Source of the DNA: Candidatus Latescibacterota bacterium
GTDB lineage: Bacteria > JAAXHH01
DNA: 64,000 nucleotides
Assembly (NCBI GenBank): GCA_022821085.1
Contig: JAJEEG010000006.1
Span: 815,330-879,329 of the forward strand
Reading direction: 5' to 3'
This document shows, piece by piece, positions 1-9,279 of this stretch. Position 1 is the first letter of the stretch. Each line of letters begins with the position of its first letter. The notes below the pieces were generated by a model. That model had not been told where the DNA came from. It saw nothing but the letters and a program-made list of their open reading frames with translations, and did no database searches. The position numbers and the translations under genes were made by a program.

Positions 1-720
1 GCGCGGTTCGCCGACGAGATCGTGCTCGTGGATTCCGGGAGCGCCGACGACACCGTCGCCATTGCACGGGAATACGCCGACCGCGTCATCGAAACGGAGT
101 GGCTGGGCTACGGACCGACCAAGCAACTGGCCCTGGAGCACGCCACGGGCGACTGGGTGCTGTGGCTGGATGCCGACGAGCGCGTTCCACCGGACCTGCG
201 GGATGAGATTCTTGCCGTCGTGGACAGGGGAGACCGCGCCGGTTACCGGATCGCCCGGAAGACGCTTTTCCTGGGACACTGGATCCGTCATTGCGGATGG
301 TACCCCGACTACGTGCTGCGCCTCTTCCGGCGCGGGGCCGACCCCCGGTTCACGGACGACGAGGTCCACGAGGCGTTGCACATCCGGGGACCGGTCGGCG
401 ATCTGAAGCACCCCATGATCCATGATACCGACCCTACCCTCCATCACTACCTGGCCAAGTTCAACAGCTTTACCAGCCTCGGCGCCCGCCAGCTCTACCG
501 GTCAGGCAGGCGTTTCCGTTTGACAGATCTGGTTTTCCGTCCGATTTTTACCCTGTTCAAAATGTACGTATTGCACAGAGGTTTCCTGGACGGTCTGCCG
601 GGCTTCATCCTGTGCGGCCTTTCCGCCTGTTACGTTTTCACCAAGTACGCCAAGCTCTGGCACCTTCATCTCCGGGGCTCCGCCGACGCCGAATCGGGCG
701 CGGGGGGCCGATCCTCCTGA
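1..720 (+). CDS. Family 2 glycosyltransferase, LPS-core type, 5'-truncated by the window
   Basis: The frame is open at the first base, so the N-terminus lies outside the window; 239 codons and a TGA remain. The nucleotide-sugar core of a GT-A family 2 enzyme is visible: DSGSADDT at visible residues 11-18 and LDADE at 56-60. The C-terminal part has a hydrophobic stretch and a DGLPGF segment also seen in the next gene, a layout typical of WaaE/KdtX-like enzymes that add sugars to the LPS inner core at the cytoplasmic face of the inner membrane. It is the first visible gene of a five-gene glycosyltransferase run. The sugar donor and acceptor cannot be read from sequence. Confidence 0.85.
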   Translation, partial: ARFADEIVLVDSGSADDTVAIAREYADRVIETEWLGYGPTKQLALEHATGDWVLWLDADERVPPDLRDEILAVVDRGDRAGYRIARKTLFLGHWIRHCGWYPDYVLRLFRRGADPRFTDDEVHEALHIRGPVGDLKHPMIHDTDPTLHHYLAKFNSFTSLGARQLYRSGRRFRLTDLVFRPIFTLFKMYVLHRGFLDGLPGFILCGLSACYVFTKYAKLWHLHLRGSADAESGAGGRSS

Positions 721-745
721 AACCGCGCATCCACCGGCGTCTCCC

Positions 746-1534
746 ATGCAATCGCTGTCCGTCGTCGTGATCACTTTTAATGAGGAGCGCAAGCTCCGGC
801 GCTGCCTGGAACCGGTTTCCTGGGCCGATGAGATCATTGTGGTGGACAGCGGCAGCACAGACGGCACGGCGGACATCGCGGCGTCCTGCGGGGGGCGCGT
901 TTTTCAGCGGCCGTGGTCCGGTTTTGCCGACCAGCGGAACTTCGGCATGGAGCAGGCCCGCGGGGACTGGATCCTCTTCCTCGACGCGGATGAATACGTC
1001 ACGGAAGGCCTCGAGGCGCGGATCCGCGAACTGCTTCGGTCCGGCGGAGATTGCGACGCGTACAAGATCCACCGCCAGGAGCACTTTCTCCGGTTTCCCA
1101 TCCGGCACGGGACGCTCAACCCGAGTTATCAGCCCCGTCTCCTCAAGAACGGCAAGGGGTACTGGACCGGAGGCGCGCACGCCCACATCGAGGTAGGCGG
1201 CAATGGCGAACTGGGCCTGATTCACGAAGACCTCTTCCACGATTCCCACAACACGCTCTCCGATTTCATCACCCGGATCGACCGGTATACCACGGTGGAC
1301 GCGGGGGAGCGGATCCAGGCGGGACAGCGCGTGGGACGGCTTCGCCTGGTGTTTTCTCCCCTCGGCATGGCCTGGAAGTGCTACATCGTCAAAAGGGGAT
1401 ACCGGGACGGTTTTCCCGGTCTCGTCTTCAGCCTGTGCATGGGGATCTATTCGTTCCTGAGGCTGGTGAAGGTCTGGCACGGCGAGACCGGGGCGGAAGA
1501 GCGCACGGAAGGACTGGCGCGGCCCTCCGCGTGA
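746..1534 (+). CDS. Family 2 glycosyltransferase, WaaE-like
   Basis: A 262-residue GT-A enzyme that begins at an ATG 26 bases after the previous stop. Motifs: VVITFNEE at residues 7-14, VVDSGSTDGT at 32-41, and the metal-binding DAD at 80-82 inside LFLDADE. The C-terminal third (YRDGFPGLVFS, then LVKVWHG) parallels the end of the preceding gene, so the two look like tandem paralogues acting on successive LPS-core acceptors. Role in LPS or another surface glycan is inferred from this kinship and from the heptosyltransferase-like genes downstream. Confidence 0.88.
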   Translation: MQSLSVVVITFNEERKLRRCLEPVSWADEIIVVDSGSTDGTADIAASCGGRVFQRPWSGFADQRNFGMEQARGDWILFLDADEYVTEGLEARIRELLRSGGDCDAYKIHRQEHFLRFPIRHGTLNPSYQPRLLKNGKGYWTGGAHAHIEVGGNGELGLIHEDLFHDSHNTLSDFITRIDRYTTVDAGERIQAGQRVGRLRLVFSPLGMAWKCYIVKRGYRDGFPGLVFSLCMGIYSFLRLVKVWHGETGAEERTEGLARPSA

Positions 1535-1554
1535 CGGCCGGTTCGGACGGAACC

Positions 1555-2508
1555 ATGGCACAGCGCGAACGATGCAGTATCGTGATCCCGACGTGGAACG
1601 CCGGCTATCTGGTCGAACGGTGCCTGCGTTCACTGAAAGTCCACGGGGAAGCGGACCGGGCGGAGATCGTGGTCGTGGACGACGGAAGCACGGCCGACAC
1701 GGCCGAAAGGACGTGGACGACCTGTCCGGACGCGGTCCTGGTCAGGCACGACGGGAACAGGGGGTTCGCCGCGGCCTGCAACACGGGGGTGTCACGGGCT
1801 TCTCACGAGGTTGTGGTCCTGCTCAATAACGACGTCGTCGCCACCGGCCCCTTCCTGGATCCCCTCCTTTCCCATTTCCGCGACGAGCGGGTGTTCGCCG
1901 TCAATTCCCGGGTTTACCAGGCCGGGGACGGGCGTCCCGGCGGCGGTCTCGTGCGGGGCGCCATGCACTGCGGACTGCTGCGGCTGAGGTGGGCGGAACG
2001 CGAGTCCCAGCGAGAAGTCTGTGCACTCACCCTCTACGCCAACGGGGCCGCCATGGCGGTGTCCCGGTCGAAGTACCTGGCACTGGGCGGTTTCGACACG
2101 TTGTACGCCCCGTTCTACTCGGAAGACCTGGACCTGTCCTACCGCGCATACCAGCGGGGGTGGACCGTGCTCTACGAACCGGAGAGCCGGCTCATCCACG
2201 AACACGGCGCGACGATCGGCGCGCGGCACGACCGGGCTCTCATCGACCGCGTCAGCGCGAGAAACCGGATCCTCTTCGTGTGGCGCAACGTGCGGGATAC
2301 AAGGTACCTGGCGTCGCACGCCTTCTGGATGACGGCCCGTTCCCTCGGCGCGGTGCTGAAGGGCGACCTGACCTTCCCGGGTGCGCTGATGGACGCGGCG
2401 CGCCTTCTGGATGCGGTGATGAAGCGGCGGCGGTCCGATCCGGACCCCGTCGCAACCGACCGCGAGATCCTGGGGTCGACGTCCGGTTGGGCGGCGCGCG
2501 ATAGTTGA
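1555..2508 (+). CDS. Family 2 glycosyltransferase, rhamnosyltransferase-like
   Basis: 317 residues from ATG 1555. This is a different GT2 subgroup from its two neighbours: CSIVIPTWN at residues 7-15, VVDDGST at 40-46, a NND in place of DxD at 91-93, and a YSEDLDLSYR segment with the likely catalytic acidic pair at 190-191, as in WcaA/RfbN-type enzymes. A GTG at 1531 is in frame and overlaps the previous TGA (GTGA), so an eight-residue-longer, translationally coupled form is a real alternative; neither start has a strong Shine-Dalgarno. Likely LPS or surface polysaccharide assembly. Confidence 0.82.
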   Translation: MAQRERCSIVIPTWNAGYLVERCLRSLKVHGEADRAEIVVVDDGSTADTAERTWTTCPDAVLVRHDGNRGFAAACNTGVSRASHEVVVLLNNDVVATGPFLDPLLSHFRDERVFAVNSRVYQAGDGRPGGGLVRGAMHCGLLRLRWAERESQREVCALTLYANGAAMAVSRSKYLALGGFDTLYAPFYSEDLDLSYRAYQRGWTVLYEPESRLIHEHGATIGARHDRALIDRVSARNRILFVWRNVRDTRYLASHAFWMTARSLGAVLKGDLTFPGALMDAARLLDAVMKRRRSDPDPVATDREILGSTSGWAARDS

Positions 2509-2567
2509 AGCTGCACGAAGCGGCACGACCGGCGGATGCCTCGCACTGGAGAAACACTAGAGGTCCA

Positions 2568-3626
2568 ATGGACGCCCCGGCGGTAAGACGGATTCTCATA
2601 TCACGCTTGCGTTTCATCGGCGACGTGGTGCTGACCACGCCGGTGATCAAGGCATTGAAGCGGCACTACGGGGAAGCGGAACTCTACTACCTCGCGGAGG
2701 AGGGGCCTGCGGCGGTCCTCGCCCGAAACCCCTACCTGGAAGAGGTGATCGCGTTGCCGGACGAACTCATGCCGGGCCGGTCGGTGCTGACCCGCTGCCG
2801 GAAGCAGTTGCACTTCCTCCGTGACCTGCGAAAGCGCCGGTTCGACCTGGTGATCGATCTCTTCGGCAATCCGCGCAGCGCGCTGTTGACCCTCGCCACG
2901 GGCGCCCGGTACCGGGTCGGTTATGACGTGCGGGGAAGGGGCGCGGTGTATAATGTCAAGATCAGGCGGTCGGCTTCTCTTCGGGTCGTGGATGCCTACC
3001 TGGATGCGGTCCGTACGATCGGTGTTCCCGCGGATGACGACCGCACAGAGGTCCACTTCTCCGCTGAAGACGCGGCGTGGGCCGAGTCCTGGCTTGCGGA
3101 ACGGGGCGTGGATGGCGACCGCCGGATCGCCGCGCTGAACCCCGGCGCAAGCTGGCCGGCCAAGACGTGGAGCGCGGAGCGATTCGCCGAACTGGCCCGT
3201 CGGATGATCGAAGCGCTGAACCTCCGGGTCCTGCTGGTCGCGGAGCCGGGGCGGCGGGAGGCCATGGCCGGATTGGCCGACATGGCGGGCCACGCCTGTC
3301 CCGTCGTGGAAACCGGTTCCCTGACCCGGCTGGCCGCGTTGATCCGGCGGTGCGATCTGTTCGTGTCCAACGACTGCGGGCCGATGCATATCGCCGCGGC
3401 CGTGGGCACGCCCACGATCGGCCTTTTCGGTCCGAGCCGCCCGCGGATCTGGTTTCCCTATGCGAAGGCCGAAGGGCACATTGCCCTGGATGCCGATGCG
3501 GACGACTGCTGCGGCCGTGATTTCTGCGTCCGGCCTGTCCCCTGCATCGAATCGATCTCGCCGCACCGCGTGCTGGAGACCGTGGAGACCGTCCTTCGTG
3601 GAACCTCCAGCCGACCGGTGGAGTAG
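2568..3626 (+). CDS. Family 9 glycosyltransferase (ADP-heptose:LPS heptosyltransferase-like)
   Basis: 352 residues. ATG 2568 is chosen over an upstream in-frame TTG because AGAGG lies just before it and the family signature RILISRLRFIGDVVLTTPV starts immediately (residues 8-26). The second Rossmann half holds NPGASWPAKTW and, near residue 267, SNDCGPMHIAAAVGTPTIG followed by FGPS, the ADP-heptose-binding region of WaaC/WaaF/WaaQ-type enzymes. Four codons separate it from a second GT9 gene. It should transfer heptose to the LPS inner core in the cytoplasm; which heptose position is not determinable here. Confidence 0.88.
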   Translation: MDAPAVRRILISRLRFIGDVVLTTPVIKALKRHYGEAELYYLAEEGPAAVLARNPYLEEVIALPDELMPGRSVLTRCRKQLHFLRDLRKRRFDLVIDLFGNPRSALLTLATGARYRVGYDVRGRGAVYNVKIRRSASLRVVDAYLDAVRTIGVPADDDRTEVHFSAEDAAWAESWLAERGVDGDRRIAALNPGASWPAKTWSAERFAELARRMIEALNLRVLLVAEPGRREAMAGLADMAGHACPVVETGSLTRLAALIRRCDLFVSNDCGPMHIAAAVGTPTIGLFGPSRPRIWFPYAKAEGHIALDADADDCCGRDFCVRPVPCIESISPHRVLETVETVLRGTSSRPVE

Positions 3627-3630
3627 GCCT

Positions 3631-4680
3631 ATGCCCGATCAACCCAGGCGCATTCTGGTCATCAAGCTGCGGGCCACCGGGGACGTCGTCCTGGCGACGC
3701 CCGTCATCGAGAACCTGAAGCGGCGCTTCCCGCGGGCCCGCCTCGCCTTCCTGGCGGAGGAGGCTTCCGCGGAGGTCCTGCGGTGGCATCCCTCGCTGGA
3801 CGAGCTCATCGTGCTGCCCCTGTGCCGATGGGGAAGCCTGGGCATCCGTGGATCCTGGCGCGAGCAGGTGCGATTTTACCGCAACCTGCGCCGCAAACGC
3901 TTCGATCTCGCGATCGACCTCTTCGGCAATCCGCGCAGCGCCGTGCTGACCTGGCTGACCGGGGCGCCGGAACGGGTCGGTTACGCCTTCCGGGTGCGCC
4001 GCCGCGCCTACACCACCGTGGTCACGCCTCCGGACCAGCCCGGGCACGAGGTCCGGTTCCACCTGGAAGCCCTGGAAGCGCTTGACATCCCCGTGGCCAC
4101 CAACCGGCCGCGCGTCGCCATACCCGGGACTGCCGACGAGAAGGCGGCGCGATGGCTGCGTGAGCACGCCCCGGACGCCCGTGCGGTGATCGGACTGAAT
4201 CCGGGCGGAGGGTGGGCCATCAAGCGCTGGCCGCCCGAGTTTTTCGGCCGCCTGGCCGACGCCCTGATCGATGAATACGGCGTGAACGTCCTTATCCTGT
4301 GGGGTCCGGGTGAAGAAGGGCTTGTCGCGCGGGTAACCGGCGCCATGCGCAACTGCCCCCTCGTGCTCCCGGCGGCGACGCTCGCCGAACTCGGCGCATA
4401 CCTGAAACGCTGCGGCCTTCTGGTCAGCAACGACAGCGCACCGATGCACATGGCCGCGGCGCTGAACGTCCCCACGGTCGGTATCTTCGGCCCCACTGAC
4501 CCCCGCGCCCAGGGGCCCTGGGGCGATGGGCACGGCGTGGTGCGGAAGGAAAGCGTCGACTGTCTCGGCTGCAATCGGATCAAGTGTCCGATCGGCAATA
4601 TCTGCATGACGACGCTGGAACCCGGGGAGCTGCTGGAGAAGATACGCGCGTTTATTCCGGTCGGCATAGTCGGAACTTGA
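3631..4680 (+). CDS. Family 9 glycosyltransferase (heptosyltransferase-like), second copy
   Basis: 349 residues starting at ATG 3631, four bases after the previous stop. It opens with RRILVIKLRATGDVVLATPV and has NPGGGWAIKRWP and SNDSAPMHMAAALNVPTVG (about residue 266), the same landmarks as the neighbour, so it is a tandem paralogue. A Cys-rich tail (CLGCNRIKCPIGNICM) follows the nucleotide-sugar site, common in this family. Its stop codon overlaps the -35 element of the next promoter, so this is the last gene of the glycosyltransferase operon. Confidence 0.88.
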   Translation: MPDQPRRILVIKLRATGDVVLATPVIENLKRRFPRARLAFLAEEASAEVLRWHPSLDELIVLPLCRWGSLGIRGSWREQVRFYRNLRRKRFDLAIDLFGNPRSAVLTWLTGAPERVGYAFRVRRRAYTTVVTPPDQPGHEVRFHLEALEALDIPVATNRPRVAIPGTADEKAARWLREHAPDARAVIGLNPGGGWAIKRWPPEFFGRLADALIDEYGVNVLILWGPGEEGLVARVTGAMRNCPLVLPAATLAELGAYLKRCGLLVSNDSAPMHMAAALNVPTVGIFGPTDPRAQGPWGDGHGVVRKESVDCLGCNRIKCPIGNICMTTLEPGELLEKIRAFIPVGIVGT

Positions 4681-4705
4681 CACCACCCCACCCGTATGTT
4701 ATATT
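4677..4705 (+). promoter_or_regulatory. Sigma70-type promoter for rng-rplU-rpmA
   Basis: TTGACA at 4677-4682, a 17-base spacer, TATATT at 4700-4705: six of six and five of six matches to consensus at ideal spacing. Transcription would start near 4712, giving a leader of about 54 bases before the rng TTG. The -35 box overlaps the stop of the preceding glycosyltransferase gene. Confidence 0.75.
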
Positions 4706-4765
4706 TAACTACTTTGGAACATTTACGTTAACCGGTGCTTAAGGGACCAGACAGAAGGTTTTTAT

Positions 4766-6298
4766 TTGCGGAAAGACATCATAGTTGAGACGGCCACGCA
4801 CGAAACGCGCATTGCGATGCTCGAAGACAACCATCTCGTCGAGCTGCTGGTCGAACGCCCGGAACACGAGCGCGTGGTCGGGAACATCTGCAAGGGCGTG
4901 GTGACGGCGGTCATACCGAGCATTCAGGCGGCCTTTGTGGATATCGGCATGGACAAGGCGGCCTTCCTGCAGGCGTCGGATGTTACCAGCGGGGCCGACT
5001 GGATCGATTTCGACGACGACGAGAACCAGGATTCCGGTTCCGGCAGGAGCAGGGACCGGGAGTACCAGATCCAGGAGATGGTCAAGGAAGGCCAGGAGAT
5101 CGTCGTCCAGATCACGAAGGAGTCCATCGGCACCAAGGGGCCGCGGGTCACCTCCCAGATATCCCTTCCGGGCAGGTTTCTCGTGCTGGTGCCCCATGCC
5201 AATTACGTCGGCGTTTCCCGGCGTATCGACGACTGGAGCGAAAAGCGCCGGTTGAGGGATTTGGCCAGGAAACTCAAGGCCGACGACTTCGGGGTCATCG
5301 TGCGGACCGCCGCCCTGGGCAAGTCGGACTCCGAGTTGAAGAACGACCTCAAGCAACTGACCAGGATCTGGCGGACCATAGAGAAGCAAGTCGGGAAGAC
5401 GCCGGCGCCCGCCATGATCCACAAGGACGTCGAAATGACGTCCGGGATGATACGCGACCTGTTCACGCCCGATATCGACAGCGTGATTATCGACTCGAAG
5501 GCAGTATACAAGGAGATCCAGGCCTATCTCAAGGGCGTGGCCCCCCAGCTTCGCGAGCGCGTCCACATGTACGACGGGACGGCGCCGGTGTTCGATGCTT
5601 ACGGGATCGAGAACGAGATCGGCAAGGCGCTGCACCGGAAGGTATGGCTGAAGAACGGCGGCTACATCCTCATCGAGCCCACCGAAGCGCTGGTGACGAT
5701 CGACGTGAATTCGGGACGGTACGCGGGATCCAGGGGGCACGAGGAGACCGTGTTCCAGACTAACCTGGAAGCCTGCGCGGAGGTGGCGCGGCAGCTCAGG
5801 CTCAGGGATATCGGGGGCATCATCGTCATCGATTTCATCGACATGGAAGACCGTGGGAACCGGCGCCAGGTGCACCAGGAAATGGAAAAGGCCATGTCGC
5901 GCGACCGCGCGCGGACACGCATGTCCAAGGAGATCAGCGAATTCGGGCTGATCGAGATGACCCGACAGCGGATCCGCCCCAGCCTGCTGTTCACCTTCAG
6001 CGAGGCGTGTCCGGTGTGCGACGGGACCGGACGCATCATGTCGCGCATCACCATGGTTACCCAGATCGGCCGGTGGCTTAAGCGGGCCAAGCCCGGTTTG
6101 AGAGAACGGAAACTCAAGCTCAAGGTGCATCCCACCGTGGCGTTGAGTCTGCATGAGAACGGCCGGGAGAAACTGGTGAACCTGCAGGACGAATACAAAA
6201 TGCAACTTCATGTCGAGGAAGACCCGTTCCTGCACGTGGAAGAGTTCCGCGTGTTCTCGGGCAAACGGGACCTGGACGTGACCGACGAGTTCAAGTAG
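4766..6298 (+). CDS. rng: Ribonuclease G/E family endoribonuclease
   Basis: 510 residues, close to RNase G length, with no long RNase E-type C-terminal scaffold. The TTG start at 4766 is supported by AGAAGG at 4753-4758. The N-terminus has the S1-like RNA-binding region (GNICKGVVTAVIPSIQAAFV); the catalytic region holds TIDVNSGRYAG near residue 311 and IIVIDFIDMED near 350, the acidic residues that bind Mg; the zinc-link motif CPVCDGTG is near residue 415. Acts in 16S rRNA 5' maturation and mRNA turnover in the cytoplasm. The order rng-rplU-rpmA is found in many bacteria. Confidence 0.95.
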   Translation: MRKDIIVETATHETRIAMLEDNHLVELLVERPEHERVVGNICKGVVTAVIPSIQAAFVDIGMDKAAFLQASDVTSGADWIDFDDDENQDSGSGRSRDREYQIQEMVKEGQEIVVQITKESIGTKGPRVTSQISLPGRFLVLVPHANYVGVSRRIDDWSEKRRLRDLARKLKADDFGVIVRTAALGKSDSELKNDLKQLTRIWRTIEKQVGKTPAPAMIHKDVEMTSGMIRDLFTPDIDSVIIDSKAVYKEIQAYLKGVAPQLRERVHMYDGTAPVFDAYGIENEIGKALHRKVWLKNGGYILIEPTEALVTIDVNSGRYAGSRGHEETVFQTNLEACAEVARQLRLRDIGGIIVIDFIDMEDRGNRRQVHQEMEKAMSRDRARTRMSKEISEFGLIEMTRQRIRPSLLFTFSEACPVCDGTGRIMSRITMVTQIGRWLKRAKPGLRERKLKLKVHPTVALSLHENGREKLVNLQDEYKMQLHVEEDPFLHVEEFRVFSGKRDLDVTDEFK

Positions 6299-6351
6299 AC
6301 GGGCCGGCGGACCGGCGAACCACCGGAACAAACGGACAAGGAGCGAGATAG

Positions 6352-6678
6352 ATGTACGCTGTGATCAGATCGGGCGATCAGCAGTTCAGTGTCAACGAGG
6401 GTGATACGATCCAGGTCGAGAAGATCGCCGCCGAAGTGGGCGACGAGATCACCATCGACCAGGTGCTGCTCCTGGGCGGCGGAGAGACGCTGGTCGGCAC
6501 GCCGACGGTGGCCGGAGCCACCGTGACGGCCCGGGTTACCGAGCAGGGACGCCATCCCAAGATCGTGGTCTTCAAGATGAAACGCCGTAAGAACTACCGC
6601 CGGAAGAGAGGGCACAGGCAGCCGTACACCGCGCTCGAAATAACCGGCATCAACTACGACCCAAGCGCATCCAACTGA
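6352..6678 (+). CDS. rplU: 50S ribosomal protein L21
   Basis: 108 residues, usual length about 103. Begins MYAVIRSGDQQFSVNEGD and contains the conserved KMKRRKNYRRKRGHRQPYT C-terminal rRNA-binding segment. AAGGAG precedes the ATG. Binds 23S rRNA domain I near L20; sits directly upstream of L27 as usual. Confidence 0.98.
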   Translation: MYAVIRSGDQQFSVNEGDTIQVEKIAAEVGDEITIDQVLLLGGGETLVGTPTVAGATVTARVTEQGRHPKIVVFKMKRRKNYRRKRGHRQPYTALEITGINYDPSASN

Positions 6679-6696
6679 TCGGAAAGGAATCTTCAG

Positions 6697-6951
6697 ATGG
6701 CCCACAAGAAAGGTGTAGGAAGTTCTCGCAACGGGAGAGACAGCAACCCCAAGTTTCTCGGCGTCAAGACCGGAGACGGCATGCGCGTCCGGGCCGGCAA
6801 TATCATCGTCCGGCAGCGGGGAACGCGGATTCTGCCCGGTGACAACGTAGGCCGCGGCAACGACGACACCCTCTTCGCCCTGACGGACGGCATCGTCCAG
6901 TTCCGACGGTACGGGAAGAAGCGCACGCAGGTCCATATCGCCGACGGGTGA
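6697..6951 (+). CDS. rpmA: 50S ribosomal protein L27
   Basis: 84 residues with the family N-terminus [20 protein letters not shown], including the flexible tail that reaches the peptidyl-transferase centre. No cleavable N-terminal extension of the Firmicutes kind is present. A Shine-Dalgarno GGAAAGGA lies upstream. It is 18 bases from rplU and 4 bases from the following mutase gene, so all are probably co-transcribed. Confidence 0.98.
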   Translation: MAHKKGVGSSRNGRDSNPKFLGVKTGDGMRVRAGNIIVRQRGTRILPGDNVGRGNDDTLFALTDGIVQFRRYGKKRTQVHIADG

Positions 6952-6955
6952 TCCC

Positions 6956-9241
6956 ATGGCGATCGACGACGACGCCGTCGTTCGGAAGGCGAAAGCCGGG
7001 ATCTCCGGTTTCCTCGAAGAGCAGTTCCGACGCGGGCTGATCGACGAAGGACTCTACGAACAGGCCCGTCTGAACGTACTTCCGAATCTGCGCCGCTGGT
7101 TGACCGACCCCCACATCGGCCGGTTGTCCCCCCGGCTCGGCGACGGACTGCGAAGCGCCGTCGAAGCGGCCAGGTGGGATGAACTGGTCGAAGCCTACGT
7201 GGACGAGATCAAGTTCGGCACGGCGGGCATACGCGGCAAAGCCGCCATGTCGGACGAGGAACTGCTGATCCTCTCCCGCGAAGGCATGGACGCCCCCATC
7301 CTCAAGGGGCCCAATACCCTCAACAACATCGTTCTCCTGCTCAAGTCCACGGGCGTCGCGAAGTACGCGACCGCTCATGGACTCCGGTCCATCGTCATCG
7401 GCTATGACAGCCGGGTGGCGGGCCGGGATTTCGCCTGGCTGGTGTCCGGGGTATTCCTCGCGGAGGGGCTGAAAGTCTACCTCTTCGACGAAGCCGGTCC
7501 ATACCCGGAAATGACCTTCGCCATACCGACGCTGGGCGCCGACATGGGCATCCTGATCTCGGCGAGCCATAACGACCGAAGATACAATGGCTACAAGCTT
7601 TCCGCCGGGACGGGGTCGCAGTTTTCTCCCCGGGAACGATCGGTCATCTACAACGAATACATCCGGAAAACGACCCCGGCCCAGATCGCCCTTTTGGACT
7701 TCGAAGACGCCGGGGTCGATCCGGATCACCCCGAAGACCCTCGCCGTGACGGCAACAGGCTCGTGTTCCTGGGCGGTGCCGCGCCGCTGGCAGGATTCGA
7801 CTATCTCGGCCGCCCCCTCGTCGATATCCACCGGATGTACCAGGACCAGATCCGGGGATTCATTGCCGACGCCGCGATGATGAAGTCGTGGGCGCCCTCC
7901 ATCGGGATCGGGTACTGCGCGTTTCACGGGGCCGGACGCAAGGCGGTTCCCCGTTTGTTGCGTGATTTCGGTTTCACCCGGGTGGACACGGTTACCCACC
8001 ACCGGTTGAACGAGCTCAACGGGCTCTTCCCCGCCTTTCAGGAACATCCGGAACAACAGCCGGACCCGGGCGATCCCACGGCGTCCGAGATCGCCGTTGA
8101 CGCGTACGTCGAACAGTACGGCGCCGATGCCATGGAGGCGCTCGACCTGATGATCGGGACCGATCCGGACGCCGACCGGGCGGGGCTCGTGGTCAAAGTC
8201 CCCCCTGCCTTGCGGAAATACCACGAAAACCGGTCCCACGTGCTGCTGTCGGCCGACGACGCATGGTCTCTGCTGCTCTGGTACCGTCTGTCGCAGCTCG
8301 CCGGGAACGCGCGGGGCGGGAACGCACAGGACGCCGGGAACACGCGGGGCGGGAACGCACAGGACGCCGGGAACGCCCGGGCCTCTAGCCGGCGGCCGGA
8401 GGAGTCGTTCATCGTGCTTTCCCACATCACGACCGACGCGCTGGTCCGGCTCGCCCGGAAACACGGTGTCGGCGTCGTAAAGACCTGGGTAGGGTTCGGC
8501 CTGATCGCCAACGCGGTCGAGCGGGTGTGGGCGGGCGACGACCTGTCGGACTCCCGGTTCAAAGACATCATCTATCAGACCGTGGAAATGGAAGGTATGC
8601 CCCGGCGCTACAACGTGGGGTGCCTGGAGCAAAGCAACGGATTCAGTATCCTGGGCGGACCGCCCGATACGGCCGCGGCCATGGGAAGCAACGGCCACGT
8701 GCGCGACAAGGACGGTGTATTCGCCGCGATCCTGCTCGCCGAAGTGGCGGCCTATGCCGCGTCCGTTGGGACGACGGTCTACGAACTGATCGACGAACAG
8801 ATCTACCTGGATCCCGATATCGGGTATTTCGCCACCGACGTCGTACCGGTCCCGCGCTGGGGAGAATTCAAGGGATTGGAAGGATTGACGCGGAAGATCG
8901 GCATCCTGAGACGATGCGCGGAACTGGGACAGCGCGTCCGGGACGGCGCGTCCCTCTCGCTGGACGGCCTACCGGTGCGGTCATCGGAAACCTTCGTGGC
9001 GGGCAAGTACGCGGATGCGCACCAGTGGCCGGGCTTTCCCGACGAGGGCATTCGATTCTATTTCGACGAGGAAAGACTCAACTACCTGACCGTGCGGCCG
9101 TCAGGCACGTCGCAGTGCCTCAGGTTTCACATCCAGTTGAAAGCGGAGAACCTGTCGCGAAACGGTCTGGCGCGACAGAAATACGAGACCAGGATGCGCG
9201 CCCGGAAGATCATCCACGCGATGCGCGACCTGATAATGTAG
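6956..9241 (+). CDS. Phosphoglucomutase/phosphomannomutase family protein (phosphohexomutase)
   Basis: 761 residues, longer than the usual 450-600 of alpha-D-phosphohexomutases. All four landmarks are present: KFGTAGIRGK (about residue 84), the phosphoserine loop ISASHNDRRYNGYK (Ser near 203), the metal loop GTDPDADRAG (near 400) and the C-terminal phosphate clamp VRPSGTS (near 712). It should interconvert sugar 1- and 6-phosphates (glucose most likely) in the cytoplasm. An 11-residue glycine/asparagine-rich repeat is inserted at about residues 450-475, between the metal domain and domain 4, in frame with the rest. Substrate specificity cannot be told from these motifs. Confidence 0.88.
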   Translation: MAIDDDAVVRKAKAGISGFLEEQFRRGLIDEGLYEQARLNVLPNLRRWLTDPHIGRLSPRLGDGLRSAVEAARWDELVEAYVDEIKFGTAGIRGKAAMSDEELLILSREGMDAPILKGPNTLNNIVLLLKSTGVAKYATAHGLRSIVIGYDSRVAGRDFAWLVSGVFLAEGLKVYLFDEAGPYPEMTFAIPTLGADMGILISASHNDRRYNGYKLSAGTGSQFSPRERSVIYNEYIRKTTPAQIALLDFEDAGVDPDHPEDPRRDGNRLVFLGGAAPLAGFDYLGRPLVDIHRMYQDQIRGFIADAAMMKSWAPSIGIGYCAFHGAGRKAVPRLLRDFGFTRVDTVTHHRLNELNGLFPAFQEHPEQQPDPGDPTASEIAVDAYVEQYGADAMEALDLMIGTDPDADRAGLVVKVPPALRKYHENRSHVLLSADDAWSLLLWYRLSQLAGNARGGNAQDAGNTRGGNAQDAGNARASSRRPEESFIVLSHITTDALVRLARKHGVGVVKTWVGFGLIANAVERVWAGDDLSDSRFKDIIYQTVEMEGMPRRYNVGCLEQSNGFSILGGPPDTAAAMGSNGHVRDKDGVFAAILLAEVAAYAASVGTTVYELIDEQIYLDPDIGYFATDVVPVPRWGEFKGLEGLTRKIGILRRCAELGQRVRDGASLSLDGLPVRSSETFVAGKYADAHQWPGFPDEGIRFYFDEERLNYLTVRPSGTSQCLRFHIQLKAENLSRNGLARQKYETRMRARKIIHAMRDLIM
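8303..8380 (+). repeat. 33-bp tandem repeat inside the mutase gene
   Basis: Two full copies (8303-8335, 8336-8368) differing at a few positions and a 12-base partial third copy. Each copy encodes 11 residues (GNARGGNAQDA or GNTRGGNAQDA), so the frame is kept. The segment is low-complexity and lies between conserved domains. Confidence 0.9.
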
Positions 9242-9279
9242 CGTGTCTCACATGGGCCGGCGGCATCGGGGACGGCTTG

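Noticed and set aside
2962-4686. Minus-strand open frame opposite the two heptosyltransferase-like genes
   Set aside because: Same antisense effect; the + strand genes carry the family signatures in order and have ribosome-binding sites.
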